Shown piece by piece: positions 8,280 to 16,469 of a stretch of DNA of 64,000 nucleotides. Location of the stretch: positions 5,518,001-5,582,000 of the forward strand of contig NZ_CP102332.1 in NCBI RefSeq assembly GCF_024600715.1, written 5' to 3'. This DNA is from Streptomyces changanensis (GTDB lineage Bacteria; Actinomycetota; Actinomycetes; Streptomycetales; Streptomycetaceae). The notes beneath the pieces were generated by a model that did no database searches, was not told the DNA's origin, and worked only from the letters and a program-made list of their open reading frames with translations. A program made the translations under genes and the position numbers. How positions within the stretch are numbered: position 1 is the first letter of the stretch; each line of letters opens with the position of its first letter.

Positions 8280-9655
8280 GCGCACTCTTTCTGGTCGTCG
8301 GCGGATCGGGGCCGGGTGAGGCCGAAGGTGGTGAACGCGGTCCGCTCCGGCAGCGGGTAGGCGGGCCGCCCGGTGAGGGCGTTGAGGATCACCGCGGAGC
8401 GCCAGGCGGCCAGCCCCAGGTCGGGGGTGCCGACGCCGTGCGTGTGCCGCTCGGCGTTCTGCACGAAGACGGCCCCGCCGACCTTGTCGTCGAGGACCAG
8501 CCGCTGGTCGCGGCCGACGAGGGGCCGGCCGGCGCCGTCGCGGGAGATGTGCGGGCCGAGCGCTTCCAGCAGCCCGTCGACGGGCCGCTCGGCGTAGCCG
8601 GTGGCGAGGACGACGGCGTCGGTGGTCAGCTCGCCCCGGGACCCCTCCTCGGTGTGCTCCAGGGACAGCTCCACCCGGCCGCCGCGCTGTTCGGCGGCCG
8701 TGACGGCGACGCCCGGCGTGAGGGTGACGTCGGGCCACCCGCCGGTGAGGGCGCGCCGGTACAGCTCGTCGTGGATGTCGCCGAGGGTGTCCGTGCTGAC
8801 GCCCTTGTACAGCTGCCACTGCGCCGGCAGCAGCCGGTCGCGGGCGGTCTCGGGCAGGTCGTGGAAGTAGCGGGTGTAGTCGGGCGTGAAGTGCTCCAGG
8901 CCCAGTTTGCTGTACTCCATCGGTGCGAAGGCCGGGGTCCGGGCGAGCCACGTCAGCCCCTCCCGCCCGTGGGGGCGGGCCCGCAGCAGGTCGAGCAGCA
9001 CCTCGGCCCCGGACTGGCCGGCGCCGACGACGGTGACGTGCCCGGCGGTCAGCAGCCGGTCCCGGTGGGCGAGGTAGTCGGCGGAGTGCAGCACGGGCAC
9101 GTCCGGGGCGGCGGCCAGGGCGCGCAGCGGCGCGGGGACGTGCGGGGCGGTGCCGACGCCGAGCGCGAGGTGCCGGGCGAGGACCGTGCCGGTGCCGAGG
9201 ACGGCGCCGTGCCCGTCGACCCGGGTGTACTCCGCCACGTACGCCCGGTGGTCCTCGTCCCAGGTGACGGCGTCGACGCGGTGCCCGAAGCGGCAGGAGG
9301 GCAGTTCCTCGCTGACCCAGCGGCAGTAGGCGTCGTACTCGGCGCGCGGTATGTGGAAACGCTCGGCGAAGTAGAACGGGAACAGCCGCTCCTGGGTGCG
9401 GATGTAGTTGAGGAACGACCACCGGCTCGTCGGGTCGACGAGGCTCACCAGGTCGGCGAGGAACGGCACCTGGAGCGTCGCTCCCTCGATCAGCAGGCCC
9501 GGGTGCCACCGGAACGCGGGCCGCTGGTCGAGGAAGACGGCGTCGAGCCCGGGCACCCCGTCGGCCAGCGCGGCCAGCGACAGGTTGAACGGGCCGACGC
9601 CCACGCCGAGCAGGTCGACGGTCCTCGGCTCCTCGGCGGCTTGCTCGGTCGTCAT
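8276..9655 (-). CDS. Siderophore amine N-monooxygenase (lysine/ornithine/diamine N-hydroxylase family)
   Basis: A 459-residue flavin-dependent N-hydroxylating monooxygenase (IucD/PvdA/RhbE type). The FAD site is GVGVGPFNLSLAAL at the N-terminus, a second dinucleotide motif VVGAGQSGAEVLLDLL is in the middle, and the C-terminal ATGYAERP motif is present. It uses NADPH and O2 to hydroxylate the distal amine of the diamine made by the neighbouring decarboxylase, before acylation by the GNAT. It is the only hydroxylase in the operon, so both arms of the product would depend on it. Four-base overlaps occur at both ends. Confidence 0.92.
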   Translation of the reverse strand: MTTEQAAEEPRTVDLLGVGVGPFNLSLAALADGVPGLDAVFLDQRPAFRWHPGLLIEGATLQVPFLADLVSLVDPTSRWSFLNYIRTQERLFPFYFAERFHIPRAEYDAYCRWVSEELPSCRFGHRVDAVTWDEDHRAYVAEYTRVDGHGAVLGTGTVLARHLALGVGTAPHVPAPLRALAAAPDVPVLHSADYLAHRDRLLTAGHVTVVGAGQSGAEVLLDLLRARPHGREGLTWLARTPAFAPMEYSKLGLEHFTPDYTRYFHDLPETARDRLLPAQWQLYKGVSTDTLGDIHDELYRRALTGGWPDVTLTPGVAVTAAEQRGGRVELSLEHTEEGSRGELTTDAVVLATGYAERPVDGLLEALGPHISRDGAGRPLVGRDQRLVLDDKVGGAVFVQNAERHTHGVGTPDLGLAAWRSAVILNALTGRPAYPLPERTAFTTFGLTRPRSADDQKECA

Positions 9656-11181
9656 CGCGGTCCTTCCGGTTCCTGTGGGTGCGTGGTGCTGGTGCGGGCG
9701 GCGGTGGCGGCGACCAGGTCCAGCAGCCCCGCCAGGTCCTCGCCCGCGGCCCGCGGATGGAGCAGGGTGGCCTTCAGCCACAGCCGCCGCGTGCCGTCCG
9801 CGTCCTCGGCGACGGCCCGCCCCACGACGGCGCGGCCCTCGGTGAGGAGCCGGCGGCGTACCTCGGCGACCAGCGCGTCGCCGTCCGCCGGCGCGGCGGC
9901 GTCCGCGGCGGTGGGGCGGAACAGCACGGTGCTGATGCCGATGTCGCCGGGTCGGCGGCGCAGCCGCGGATGGGCGTCGACGAGCGCCGCGAACGCGTGG
10001 GCGGCGTCGACGCAGTGCTCGACGAGCGCGCCGAGCCCGTCCCGGCCCAGGGCGCGCAGGGTGGCGGCGACCTTCAGCACGTCGGGGCGGCGGGTGGTGC
10101 GGATGGAGCGGCCCAGCAGGTCGGGCAGTCCGGCCTCGCCGTCGTCGTCGGCGTTGAGGTAGTCGGCGCGCAGCGCCAGGGGGGCGAGCGCGGCGCCGTC
10201 GGCGACGGCGAGGACCCCCGCCGCGACCGGCTGCCAGCCCAGTTTGTGCAGGTCGAAGGTGACGGAGGTGGCGGCGGTCAGCCCGTCGAGGCGGGGCGCG
10301 AGCCGCTCGCTGAACAACAGCGGCCCGCCGTACGCGGCGTCGACGTGGAGTTCGGCTCCGTGCCGCGCGGCGACGGACCCCAGCTCGGGGAGGGGGTCCA
10401 CGAGACCCTCGTCGGTGGTGCCCGCGGTGGCGACGACCAGGGCGGGACCGGTGGTCCGGGCGAGGGCCCGGTCGACGGCGTCCGGGTCGAGCCGCCCGCC
10501 GGGGGCGGCCACGGTGACCGGCTCGGGCAGGTCCAGCAGCCAGGCGGCGCGCCGCACGCTGTGGTGGGCGTTGGCGCCGCACACCACCCGCACCGTGGCG
10601 GCGCCGGCGGCGCGGGCCCGCTCGCGGGCGAGGAGCAGCGCCACGAGGTTCGACTCGGTGCCGCCGCTGGTGACCAGCGCGTCGGCCGCGGCCCGGCCCG
10701 GGTAGACCAGGTCGGCGAGGGCGGCGGTGACGTCCTGCTCCAGCACCGCCGCGGCGGGCGCCTGGTCCCAGGAGTCCATCGAGGGGTTGAGCGCGGCGGC
10801 GGCCAGGTCGGCGGCTGCGGCCACCGCCAGGGGCGGGCAGTGCAGATGGGCCGCGCACCACGGGTGGGCCGGGTCGGCCGCGCCCTCGGCCACCGCCCGC
10901 ACGACGGTCCGCAGGGCCTCCTCGGCGCCGGTGCCCCGCTCGGGCAGGACGGGCGCGCAGGCGGCGCGTAACCGTTCCGCGACCGCGGTCGGGCCGCCGT
11001 CGGGCAGCGGCCCGCCCCGCGCGGTGGCGCCGTCGGCGAGCGCGTCGAGCACCACCGAGGTGAGCTTGCCGAGCGCGTACGCCCCGTCGGCGCCGCCCGC
11101 GACGGCGAGGTCCACCTCACCGGCCCGGGGTATGCCGGCGACCTCGTCCGCTGGGGAAACGTCCCGGCCGTCCCGGGTCAC
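9652..11181 (-). CDS. PLP-dependent L-2,4-diaminobutyrate decarboxylase (first copy)
   Basis: A 509-residue group II PLP decarboxylase. Key landmarks are DLHKLGWQPVAAGVL (PLP Lys), SGGTESNLVALLLARE, HVDAAYGGP and SMDSWDQAP near the N-terminus. Coming directly after a diaminobutyrate-type aminotransferase, it most likely makes 1,3-diaminopropane, the amine arm of schizokinen and rhizobactin. The ATG at 11181 overlaps the aminotransferase stop by four bases and its own stop overlaps the hydroxylase start. Substrate assignment rests on gene order; ornithine or lysine cannot be excluded by sequence alone. Confidence 0.9.
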   Translation of the reverse strand: MTRDGRDVSPADEVAGIPRAGEVDLAVAGGADGAYALGKLTSVVLDALADGATARGGPLPDGGPTAVAERLRAACAPVLPERGTGAEEALRTVVRAVAEGAADPAHPWCAAHLHCPPLAVAAAADLAAAALNPSMDSWDQAPAAAVLEQDVTAALADLVYPGRAAADALVTSGGTESNLVALLLARERARAAGAATVRVVCGANAHHSVRRAAWLLDLPEPVTVAAPGGRLDPDAVDRALARTTGPALVVATAGTTDEGLVDPLPELGSVAARHGAELHVDAAYGGPLLFSERLAPRLDGLTAATSVTFDLHKLGWQPVAAGVLAVADGAALAPLALRADYLNADDDGEAGLPDLLGRSIRTTRRPDVLKVAATLRALGRDGLGALVEHCVDAAHAFAALVDAHPRLRRRPGDIGISTVLFRPTAADAAAPADGDALVAEVRRRLLTEGRAVVGRAVAEDADGTRRLWLKATLLHPRAAGEDLAGLLDLVAATAARTSTTHPQEPEGPR

Positions 11182-12518
11182 CGGACGCTCGCCAGGGCCG
11201 CGGCGAGGCGCTCCACGACGGAGTCGGCCTGCTCGTCGGTGAGGACCAGCGGCGGCAGCAGCCGGACGACGGTGTCGTCGCGGCCGCCGAGCTCCAGCAG
11301 CAGACCACGCTCCACGCAGGCCGCGCGGACGGCGTGGGCCAGGGCGGGGTCGCCCGGGGCGACGCCGTGGCGGTCGGGGGCCGCGTCGCGGTCGACGAGC
11401 TCCACGCCGATCATGAGCCCCCGCCCGCGCACCTCGCCCAGGACGGGGTGCAGGGCGGCGATGTCACGCAGACCGCGGCGGATCCGCTCGCCGAGTTTCA
11501 GGGCGCGTTCCGCCAACTGCTGCTCGGCGACGGTCCGCAGGGTGATCTCGCCGGCGACCATGGCGAGGGTGTTGCCGCGGAAGGTCCCGGTGTGGTGCCC
11601 CGGGCGCCAGGTGTCGAGCTCGGGGCGGTACGCGATGAGCGCCAGCGGCAGGCCGCCGCCGACGGCCTTGGAGGTGACGAGCACGTCGGGGGTGACGCCC
11701 GCGCGTTCGCACGCCCAGTAGTGCCCGGTGCGGCCGACGCCGGTCTGGATCTCGTCGACGACGAGGACGATGCCGTGCTCGGCGGTGATGCGCCGGACCT
11801 CCCGCAGCCAGCCGTCCGGGCCCTCGACCACCCCGCCCTCGCCCTGGACGACCTCCAGGATGACGGCGGCCGGTGGACCCACCCCGCTGCTGGGGTCGGT
11901 GATCAGGCTCTCCAGCAGCCGCGCCGACAGCTCCCCGGACCGTTCGCCGTCGCCGGTGCCGAAGGGGCAGCGCAGCCCGTAGGGGTAGGGCAGACGGGTC
12001 ACCGGCACGCCGTCCGCGCCGACCATGCCGCTCATGCGGGGCGGCCCCGAGACGGCGGACGCGCCGAGCGTCATGCCGTGGTACGCGCCGGTGAAGGCCA
12101 CGGTCCCGCGCCGCCCCGTGGCGTGCTGGGCCAGTTTCAGCGCCGCCTCGACGGCGTCGGTACCGGCCGGGCTGCAGAAGTGCAGCCGCGCGGTGTCCCG
12201 CAGCCCACCGGGCAGCCGGCGGAGCAACTCGCCGCTGAAGGCGTCCTTCTGAGGGGTGATCATGTCCAGCGTGTGCAGCGGTGCACCGGAGGCCAGGATC
12301 GACTGGAGGGCCGCGACGGTCTCGGGGTGGTTGTGCCCGAGCGCGAGGGTGCCCGCGCCGGAGAGGCAGTCCAGGTAGGTGCGTCCGTCGGCCCCGGTGA
12401 TCACCGCTCCGGCGGCGTGCACGGGGGCGACGGGCAGCGTGCTTGCGTAGGTACGGGCGGAGGACTCGCGTCGCTCCTGGCGCTCGAGGAGCTCGGCGCG
12501 CAGCGCACCGTTCGGCAT
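11178..12518 (-). CDS. Diaminobutyrate-2-oxoglutarate transaminase-like class III aminotransferase
   Basis: A 446-residue class III PLP aminotransferase of the DABA (RhbA/EctB-like) group. The PLP Lys lies in LVTSKAVGGGLP, with VVDEIQTGVGRTG for the cofactor-binding Asp and FRGNTLAMVAG downstream. It would convert aspartate semialdehyde to 2,4-diaminobutyrate using glutamate, the first dedicated step. The start chosen (MPNGALRAE, 12518) has GAAGGGC about nine bases upstream; a longer frame reaches 12593 but would place the start within the promoter region. It is the first gene of the operon, about 90 bases downstream of the iron box. Confidence 0.9.
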   Translation of the reverse strand: MPNGALRAELLERQERRESSARTYASTLPVAPVHAAGAVITGADGRTYLDCLSGAGTLALGHNHPETVAALQSILASGAPLHTLDMITPQKDAFSGELLRRLPGGLRDTARLHFCSPAGTDAVEAALKLAQHATGRRGTVAFTGAYHGMTLGASAVSGPPRMSGMVGADGVPVTRLPYPYGLRCPFGTGDGERSGELSARLLESLITDPSSGVGPPAAVILEVVQGEGGVVEGPDGWLREVRRITAEHGIVLVVDEIQTGVGRTGHYWACERAGVTPDVLVTSKAVGGGLPLALIAYRPELDTWRPGHHTGTFRGNTLAMVAGEITLRTVAEQQLAERALKLGERIRRGLRDIAALHPVLGEVRGRGLMIGVELVDRDAAPDRHGVAPGDPALAHAVRAACVERGLLLELGGRDDTVVRLLPPLVLTDEQADSVVERLAAALASVR

Positions 12519-12609
12519 GGCGGATGCCCTTCGGTCGTGTTGCGGGGGTCGCGCACAAGGCGCACACGCGGCAGGCGCGGTGGGGGTGCCCACCGCCGCC
12601 TACGGAAAG

Positions 12610-12628
12610 TTAGGTTAGCCTAACCTGG
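12610..12628 (-). promoter_or_regulatory. Iron box (IdeR/DmdR1-type operator) of the siderophore operon
   Basis: The 19-base site reads TTAGGTTAGCCTAACCTGG on the plus strand and, on the coding strand, CCAGGTTAGGCTAACCTAA. It matches the known actinobacterial iron box (TTAGGTTAGGCTAACCTAA) at all but the last two positions on one side. Family knowledge: Fe(II)-loaded IdeR/DmdR binds this box and represses siderophore genes. It lies about 90 bases before the aminotransferase start and is the only such box seen in the window. Confidence 0.92.
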
Positions 12629-12639
12629 GAAAAGATCAA
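12612..12639 (-). promoter_or_regulatory. Candidate promoter overlapping the iron box
   Basis: On the minus strand TTGATC (12639-12634) and TAACCT (12617-12612) are separated by 16 bases, a plausible housekeeping-type -35/-10 pair. The -10 falls inside the iron box, so repressor binding would block polymerase directly. The -10 is only a moderate match; transcript-start mapping is lacking. Confidence 0.4.
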
Positions 12640-12791
12640 GACCCCGCGACGACACGCTGTGCCGACCCGGTCGTCAACTACCCACCACGAGCCCCCTTTT
12701 ACGCCCCACGCCCCCCTTCACTCCTCGCGCGCCCCCCTGACGAACCGTCGACAACGCCCGACGCCGACGGCCGGGAGGGGGTGGCGCGGGG

Positions 12792-12866
12792 TCGCCCCCG
12801 CAGGGGTCGGCGGGGACGGCCGGGCGCCTTCGCCGGGACCCGAGCCCGCCGACCCCGAGGAGGTGA
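12792..12866 (-). repeat. 75-bp intergenic repeat, copy A
   Basis: Read on the minus strand, this 75-base element begins TCACCTCCTCGGGGTCGGCG and ends GCCGACCCCTGCGGGGGCGA. The copy at 60668-60742 on the plus strand is also exactly 75 bases: the first 35 and last 20 bases are identical and the middle 20 differ. It lies 74 bases downstream of the GH65 stop, in the same orientation as that gene. The rest of 12629-12939 is GC-rich intergenic sequence with no gene seen. Confidence 0.75.
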
Positions 12867-12939
12867 CCCCGCACACCCCCGACCCCACCCACCGCCCCCG
12901 GGCGCCCCAGGCCGAACCCCACCCCACCGAACCCCACCC

Positions 12940-15321
12940 CTACTCCGGCAGCGGCAACCGCACGGAACGCCCGGGCTCGATGGACACCGCACACCCCGGC
13001 AGCTCGATGTCGATCGGCGCGATCCCCGACTCCGGCACCGTCACGTGCAGGCTCTCCGGCGTCATCCGCAGCCGCACGCCCCAGTGCCCGTGGAAGCGCA
13101 GGGTGAAGTCGTACTCCGACAGCTCCGGCAGCGGCACCGGGTCCAGCCGCAGCCGGCCGCCCCGCGTGTCCAGCCCCGTCAGCCCGCGCTGCACCAGGTC
13201 GAGCGTGCCCGCCATGGCGCCCAGGTGGATGCCCTCGCCGGTCGTCCCCCCGTGCAGGTCCGCGATGTCCGCCACCAGCGCCTCCTGGACGAACTCCCAC
13301 GCCTCCGCCCGCCGCACCCGCGCCAGCACCCAGCCGTTCACCAGCACGCTCAGCGTCGAGCCGTGGCTCGTGCGCCGCAGGTAGTACTCGACGGTCCGCC
13401 ACCACGTCTCGTCGTCGAGCGCGTGCCCCAGCCGCCGCAGCAGCGCGCGCAGTTCGGCCGGCGGGAACAGGTAGCCCAGCATCAGCACGTCCGCCTGCTT
13501 CGACGCCTGGTAGCGGTTGACGGAGTCGCCCTCCGCCTCCAGGATCCGGTCCAGCCGTCTGATGTCGCCGTACCGGTGCCGCAGCCCCTCCCAGTCGAGC
13601 TCGGCCAGCTCCCCGTACCCGTGGAACTGGCTGATCACCCCGGAGTGGAACGGCACGTGCAGCCGGCGCGACACGTCGTCCCACAGGGCCAGCTCGCCGT
13701 GGTGGAGCCCGGTGCGTTCCTCCAGCTCCCGCCGGCGCGGCTCCGGCAGCTCCGCCATCAGTTCCAGCGCGCGCGCCAGCACCCACGCCGCCGTCACGTT
13801 CGTGTAGGCGTTGTCGTCCAGACCCGGCCGGTCCGCGCCCGGATAGCCGTCGTGGTACTCGTCGGGCCCCATCACCCCGCGGATGCGGTACCGGTCGAGG
13901 TCCGCGTCGTAGGTCGCCGAGTCCGCCCAGAACCGGGCGATCTCCAGCAGCATCTCCGCACCCCTGGTGTGCAGGAACTCCGTGTCCCCGGTCGCTTCCC
14001 AGTAGCGCCACACGTTGTACGCGACCGCCGAGCCCACATGGTGCTGGAGGTGCGAGTGGTCCGGCAGCCAGCGGCCCGAGCGGGGGTTGAGGTGCAGCTG
14101 CTGGGTCTCCTCCCGCCCGTCGCTCCCGCTCTGCCACGGGTACAGCGCCCCGGCCCGCCCGGCGTCCCGGGCGGAGAACCGGGCCCGCTCCAGTCGGCGG
14201 TGCCGGTAGGTCAGCAGTGCCCGCGACACCTCGGGGAAGTGCAGGTTCAGGTAGGGCAGCACGAACAGCTCGTCCCAGAAGACGTGCCCCCGGTACGCCT
14301 CGCCGTGCAGCCCGCGCGCCGGGACCCCCACGTCCAGGTCGGCGGTGTGCGGCGACAGCGTCTGCAGCACGTGGAACAGGTGCAGCCGCAGGATGCGGCC
14401 CGCCGCGTTCGGCACCCGCAGCTCCGCTCGGCGCCACAACTGCTGCCAGGCCGCCCGGTGCGAGGCCAGCAGCTCCCCGAAGCCGGGCGCGCGGCCCACC
14501 CGGTCCACCGCAGCGTGCAGCGGGTCGGAGATCGCCGGGTCGCGCGAGGTGTGCAGCGCCACGACCTTGTCGACGACGACGGTCGTGCCCGGCGCCAGCA
14601 CCAGCCGCGCCCGCTGCGTCACCCGCCGGTCGCCGTGGACGACCTCCAGGTCGGCCGGCGCCGCGGTCCGCGCGGCGAGGCCGACGCGGATGCCGGACGA
14701 GACCGTGCGGCACCGCAGCCACACCCGGCCGTCCGCGGCCTCGCCGGTGCCGACGTCCTCCAGGTGCCGGGAGGACAGCTGGCGGTAGCGGGCCACGCCG
14801 GTGTTGGCGACCGACCCGTCCAGCTCCACCTCGACCTCCAGCTCCCCCGCCCAGTTCTCGGCGGTGAACTCGGTGCGCAGCGCCGCCAGGTGCGGGTCGC
14901 CCATGTGGACCAGCCGCAGCTGGCGCACCGCGAGGCGCCGCCCGTCGTCGTCCTCGTACCGGCTGCGCCGTTCCAGGGTGCCGCCGTGCAGGTCGAGGGC
15001 GAGCGCGTGGTCGGTGAGGTACTCGTGCGCGGGCGTCAGCCACGGGCCAGGCTCCGGCCCGTCGACCACCCGGTAGCGCACGGGCAGCCAGTTGGGCAGG
15101 TTCACCATGTCCTCGTTCTCGACCCGCCGGCCCGCCACCTCCGACGCCAGCCGGTCGTAACACCCCGCCGCGTACGTGCCCGGGTAGTGGGTCCCGTCCG
15201 CCGCGCACTCCGGGATCGCGCCGCGCGTCGCGAAGTAGCCGTTGCCCAGGGTGCACAGCGACTCCCGCAGCGCCTCCCGTTCGGCGGCGTACCCCTCGAA
15301 CTCCCACGTCCAGTCGGTCAC
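12940..15321 (-). CDS. Glycoside hydrolase family 65 disaccharide phosphorylase (maltose/trehalose/kojibiose phosphorylase-like)
   Basis: A 793-residue cytoplasmic GH65 enzyme that would split an alpha-linked glucose disaccharide with phosphate, giving beta-glucose 1-phosphate and glucose. The catalytic acid is the Glu in GVMGPDEYHDGY (about residue 487, the position known for maltose phosphorylases), and the NAYTN motif follows. The N-terminal beta-sandwich region, the (alpha/alpha)6 barrel and the C-terminal beta-sheet fit the full family length. Translation starts at GTG 15321, overlapping the stop of the phosphoglucomutase gene (GTGA), so the pair is coupled. The exact disaccharide cannot be predicted from these motifs. 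Confidence 0.9.
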   Translation of the reverse strand: MTDWTWEFEGYAAEREALRESLCTLGNGYFATRGAIPECAADGTHYPGTYAAGCYDRLASEVAGRRVENEDMVNLPNWLPVRYRVVDGPEPGPWLTPAHEYLTDHALALDLHGGTLERRSRYEDDDGRRLAVRQLRLVHMGDPHLAALRTEFTAENWAGELEVEVELDGSVANTGVARYRQLSSRHLEDVGTGEAADGRVWLRCRTVSSGIRVGLAARTAAPADLEVVHGDRRVTQRARLVLAPGTTVVVDKVVALHTSRDPAISDPLHAAVDRVGRAPGFGELLASHRAAWQQLWRRAELRVPNAAGRILRLHLFHVLQTLSPHTADLDVGVPARGLHGEAYRGHVFWDELFVLPYLNLHFPEVSRALLTYRHRRLERARFSARDAGRAGALYPWQSGSDGREETQQLHLNPRSGRWLPDHSHLQHHVGSAVAYNVWRYWEATGDTEFLHTRGAEMLLEIARFWADSATYDADLDRYRIRGVMGPDEYHDGYPGADRPGLDDNAYTNVTAAWVLARALELMAELPEPRRRELEERTGLHHGELALWDDVSRRLHVPFHSGVISQFHGYGELAELDWEGLRHRYGDIRRLDRILEAEGDSVNRYQASKQADVLMLGYLFPPAELRALLRRLGHALDDETWWRTVEYYLRRTSHGSTLSVLVNGWVLARVRRAEAWEFVQEALVADIADLHGGTTGEGIHLGAMAGTLDLVQRGLTGLDTRGGRLRLDPVPLPELSEYDFTLRFHGHWGVRLRMTPESLHVTVPESGIAPIDIELPGCAVSIEPGRSVRLPLPE

Positions 15322-16091
15322 GACGGCTGTCCCTCCCGTACCGCGAGCAGCTCCGACAGGTCCCGTACGACGAGGTCGGCGCCGTGCCGGCGCAGCGCCT
15401 CGGCGCCGCCCGGGCGGCCCGTACGGTCGACGCCCACGACCAGGGCGAACCCGCCGCGCCGCCCCGCCTCGACCCCCGCGAGGGCGTCCTCCACCACGGC
15501 GCACCGCCCGGCCGGCGTGCCGAGCCGGCGCGCGGCCTCCTGGAACAGCGCAGGATCGGGCTTGCCGGGCAGGCCCAGCCGGGCCGCCTCCACCCCGTCC
15601 ACCAGCGCGTCGAACAGGTCGAGGAGCCGCGCCCCCCGCAGCACCTCGCGGGCGTGCCGGGACGCCGAGGCGGCCGCCATCGGCACGCCGCCGTCCCGCA
15701 GGGCGCGCAGCAGCCGCACCGTCCCCGGGTAGGCGTCGACGGGGCGCCCCCGCAGGCGGGCGGTGAACCGGCGCTCCTTGTCGGCGGTGACGCGCTCCAC
15801 GACGGCCGGTCCCGCGGGCAGACCGCGCGAGGCGAGGAACGCGGCGGCACCGTCCCGCCGCGAGCGGCCGTCCACGTACCTCGGGTAGTCGTCGGCCGTG
15901 TCGAAGGGCCGCCGCGCCGCCGGGTCGGCGGCGTCCGGCGGCAGACCGGCCAGGAACGCGTCGAAGGTCTCCTTCCACGCCGCGGCGTGGACCCGCGCCG
16001 AGTCGGTGAGGACCCCGTCCGTGTCGAAGACGACGGCCCGCACGGCCCGCAGCGCGGGGACCACCGTGCCGCGGGCCGTGGGCGGGCTCAT
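15318..16091 (-). CDS. Beta-phosphoglucomutase-like HAD hydrolase
   Basis: A 257-residue HAD-superfamily protein. Motif I is VFDTDGVLTDS (nucleophile and acid/base Asp), motif II Ser/Thr occurs in AAASASRHA, motif III Lys in LPGKPDPALF and motif IV in VVEDALAGVEA, all in beta-PGM order. It would convert the beta-glucose 1-phosphate made by the overlapping GH65 enzyme to glucose 6-phosphate, completing phosphorolytic use of the sugar. The start at 16091 has AAGGAGA about ten bases upstream. No sugar transporter or regulator is adjacent, so this is a minimal two-gene module. Confidence 0.85.
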   Translation of the reverse strand: MSPPTARGTVVPALRAVRAVVFDTDGVLTDSARVHAAAWKETFDAFLAGLPPDAADPAARRPFDTADDYPRYVDGRSRRDGAAAFLASRGLPAGPAVVERVTADKERRFTARLRGRPVDAYPGTVRLLRALRDGGVPMAAASASRHAREVLRGARLLDLFDALVDGVEAARLGLPGKPDPALFQEAARRLGTPAGRCAVVEDALAGVEAGRRGGFALVVGVDRTGRPGGAEALRRHGADLVVRDLSELLAVREGQPS

Positions 16092-16469
16092 GGGCGGGTC
16101 TCCTTGCGTCGTCGGCCGCCCGGGTCCCCGCGGGCGAGCCCCGGGGGACCCGGCGCGGCGCGAGGAACGGGCTCCACGACCATCATGGCCCGCACGGGGC
16201 CACGGGGCCGGGCCGGCGGAGCCGGGCGGGGTACCCCGGCGGGGAGCCGTGCGGCGCGGGCCCCGGCCGGGAGGGCGACGACCGGGCGGGCGGCGCGGGC
16301 GCGCCCGGTCGCACCGGGTTTGCGCCGGACGGGTGACGTGCCGCCCGACCTCCGCGCCCACCCACCCGCGGCCGTCCCGCCCGCGGCCACCCGCCCGCGG
16401 CCACTCCGCCCGCGGCCGCACGACCGTGCCGCACGCCCGGACGCGGCCCGGGCGGCTCCGGCGACGCGC
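16092..16469. other. Intergenic region with a short GC-rich repeat
   Basis: No gene is supported here. The only structure seen is four copies of CCCGCGGCC starting at 16365, 16380, 16394 and 16409, i.e. a 14-15 base period. This stretch separates the GH65/phosphoglucomutase pair, which is transcribed away from it, from the 3' end of the beta-lactamase gene, so it must include the promoter of that pair; none is recognised by eye. Confidence 0.5.

Noticed and set aside
16363..16420. Regulatory array of CCCGCGGCC units
   Set aside because: Such runs are expected by chance in very GC-rich intergenic DNA, and no downstream gene is positioned to use it clearly; listed only as a description of the gap.
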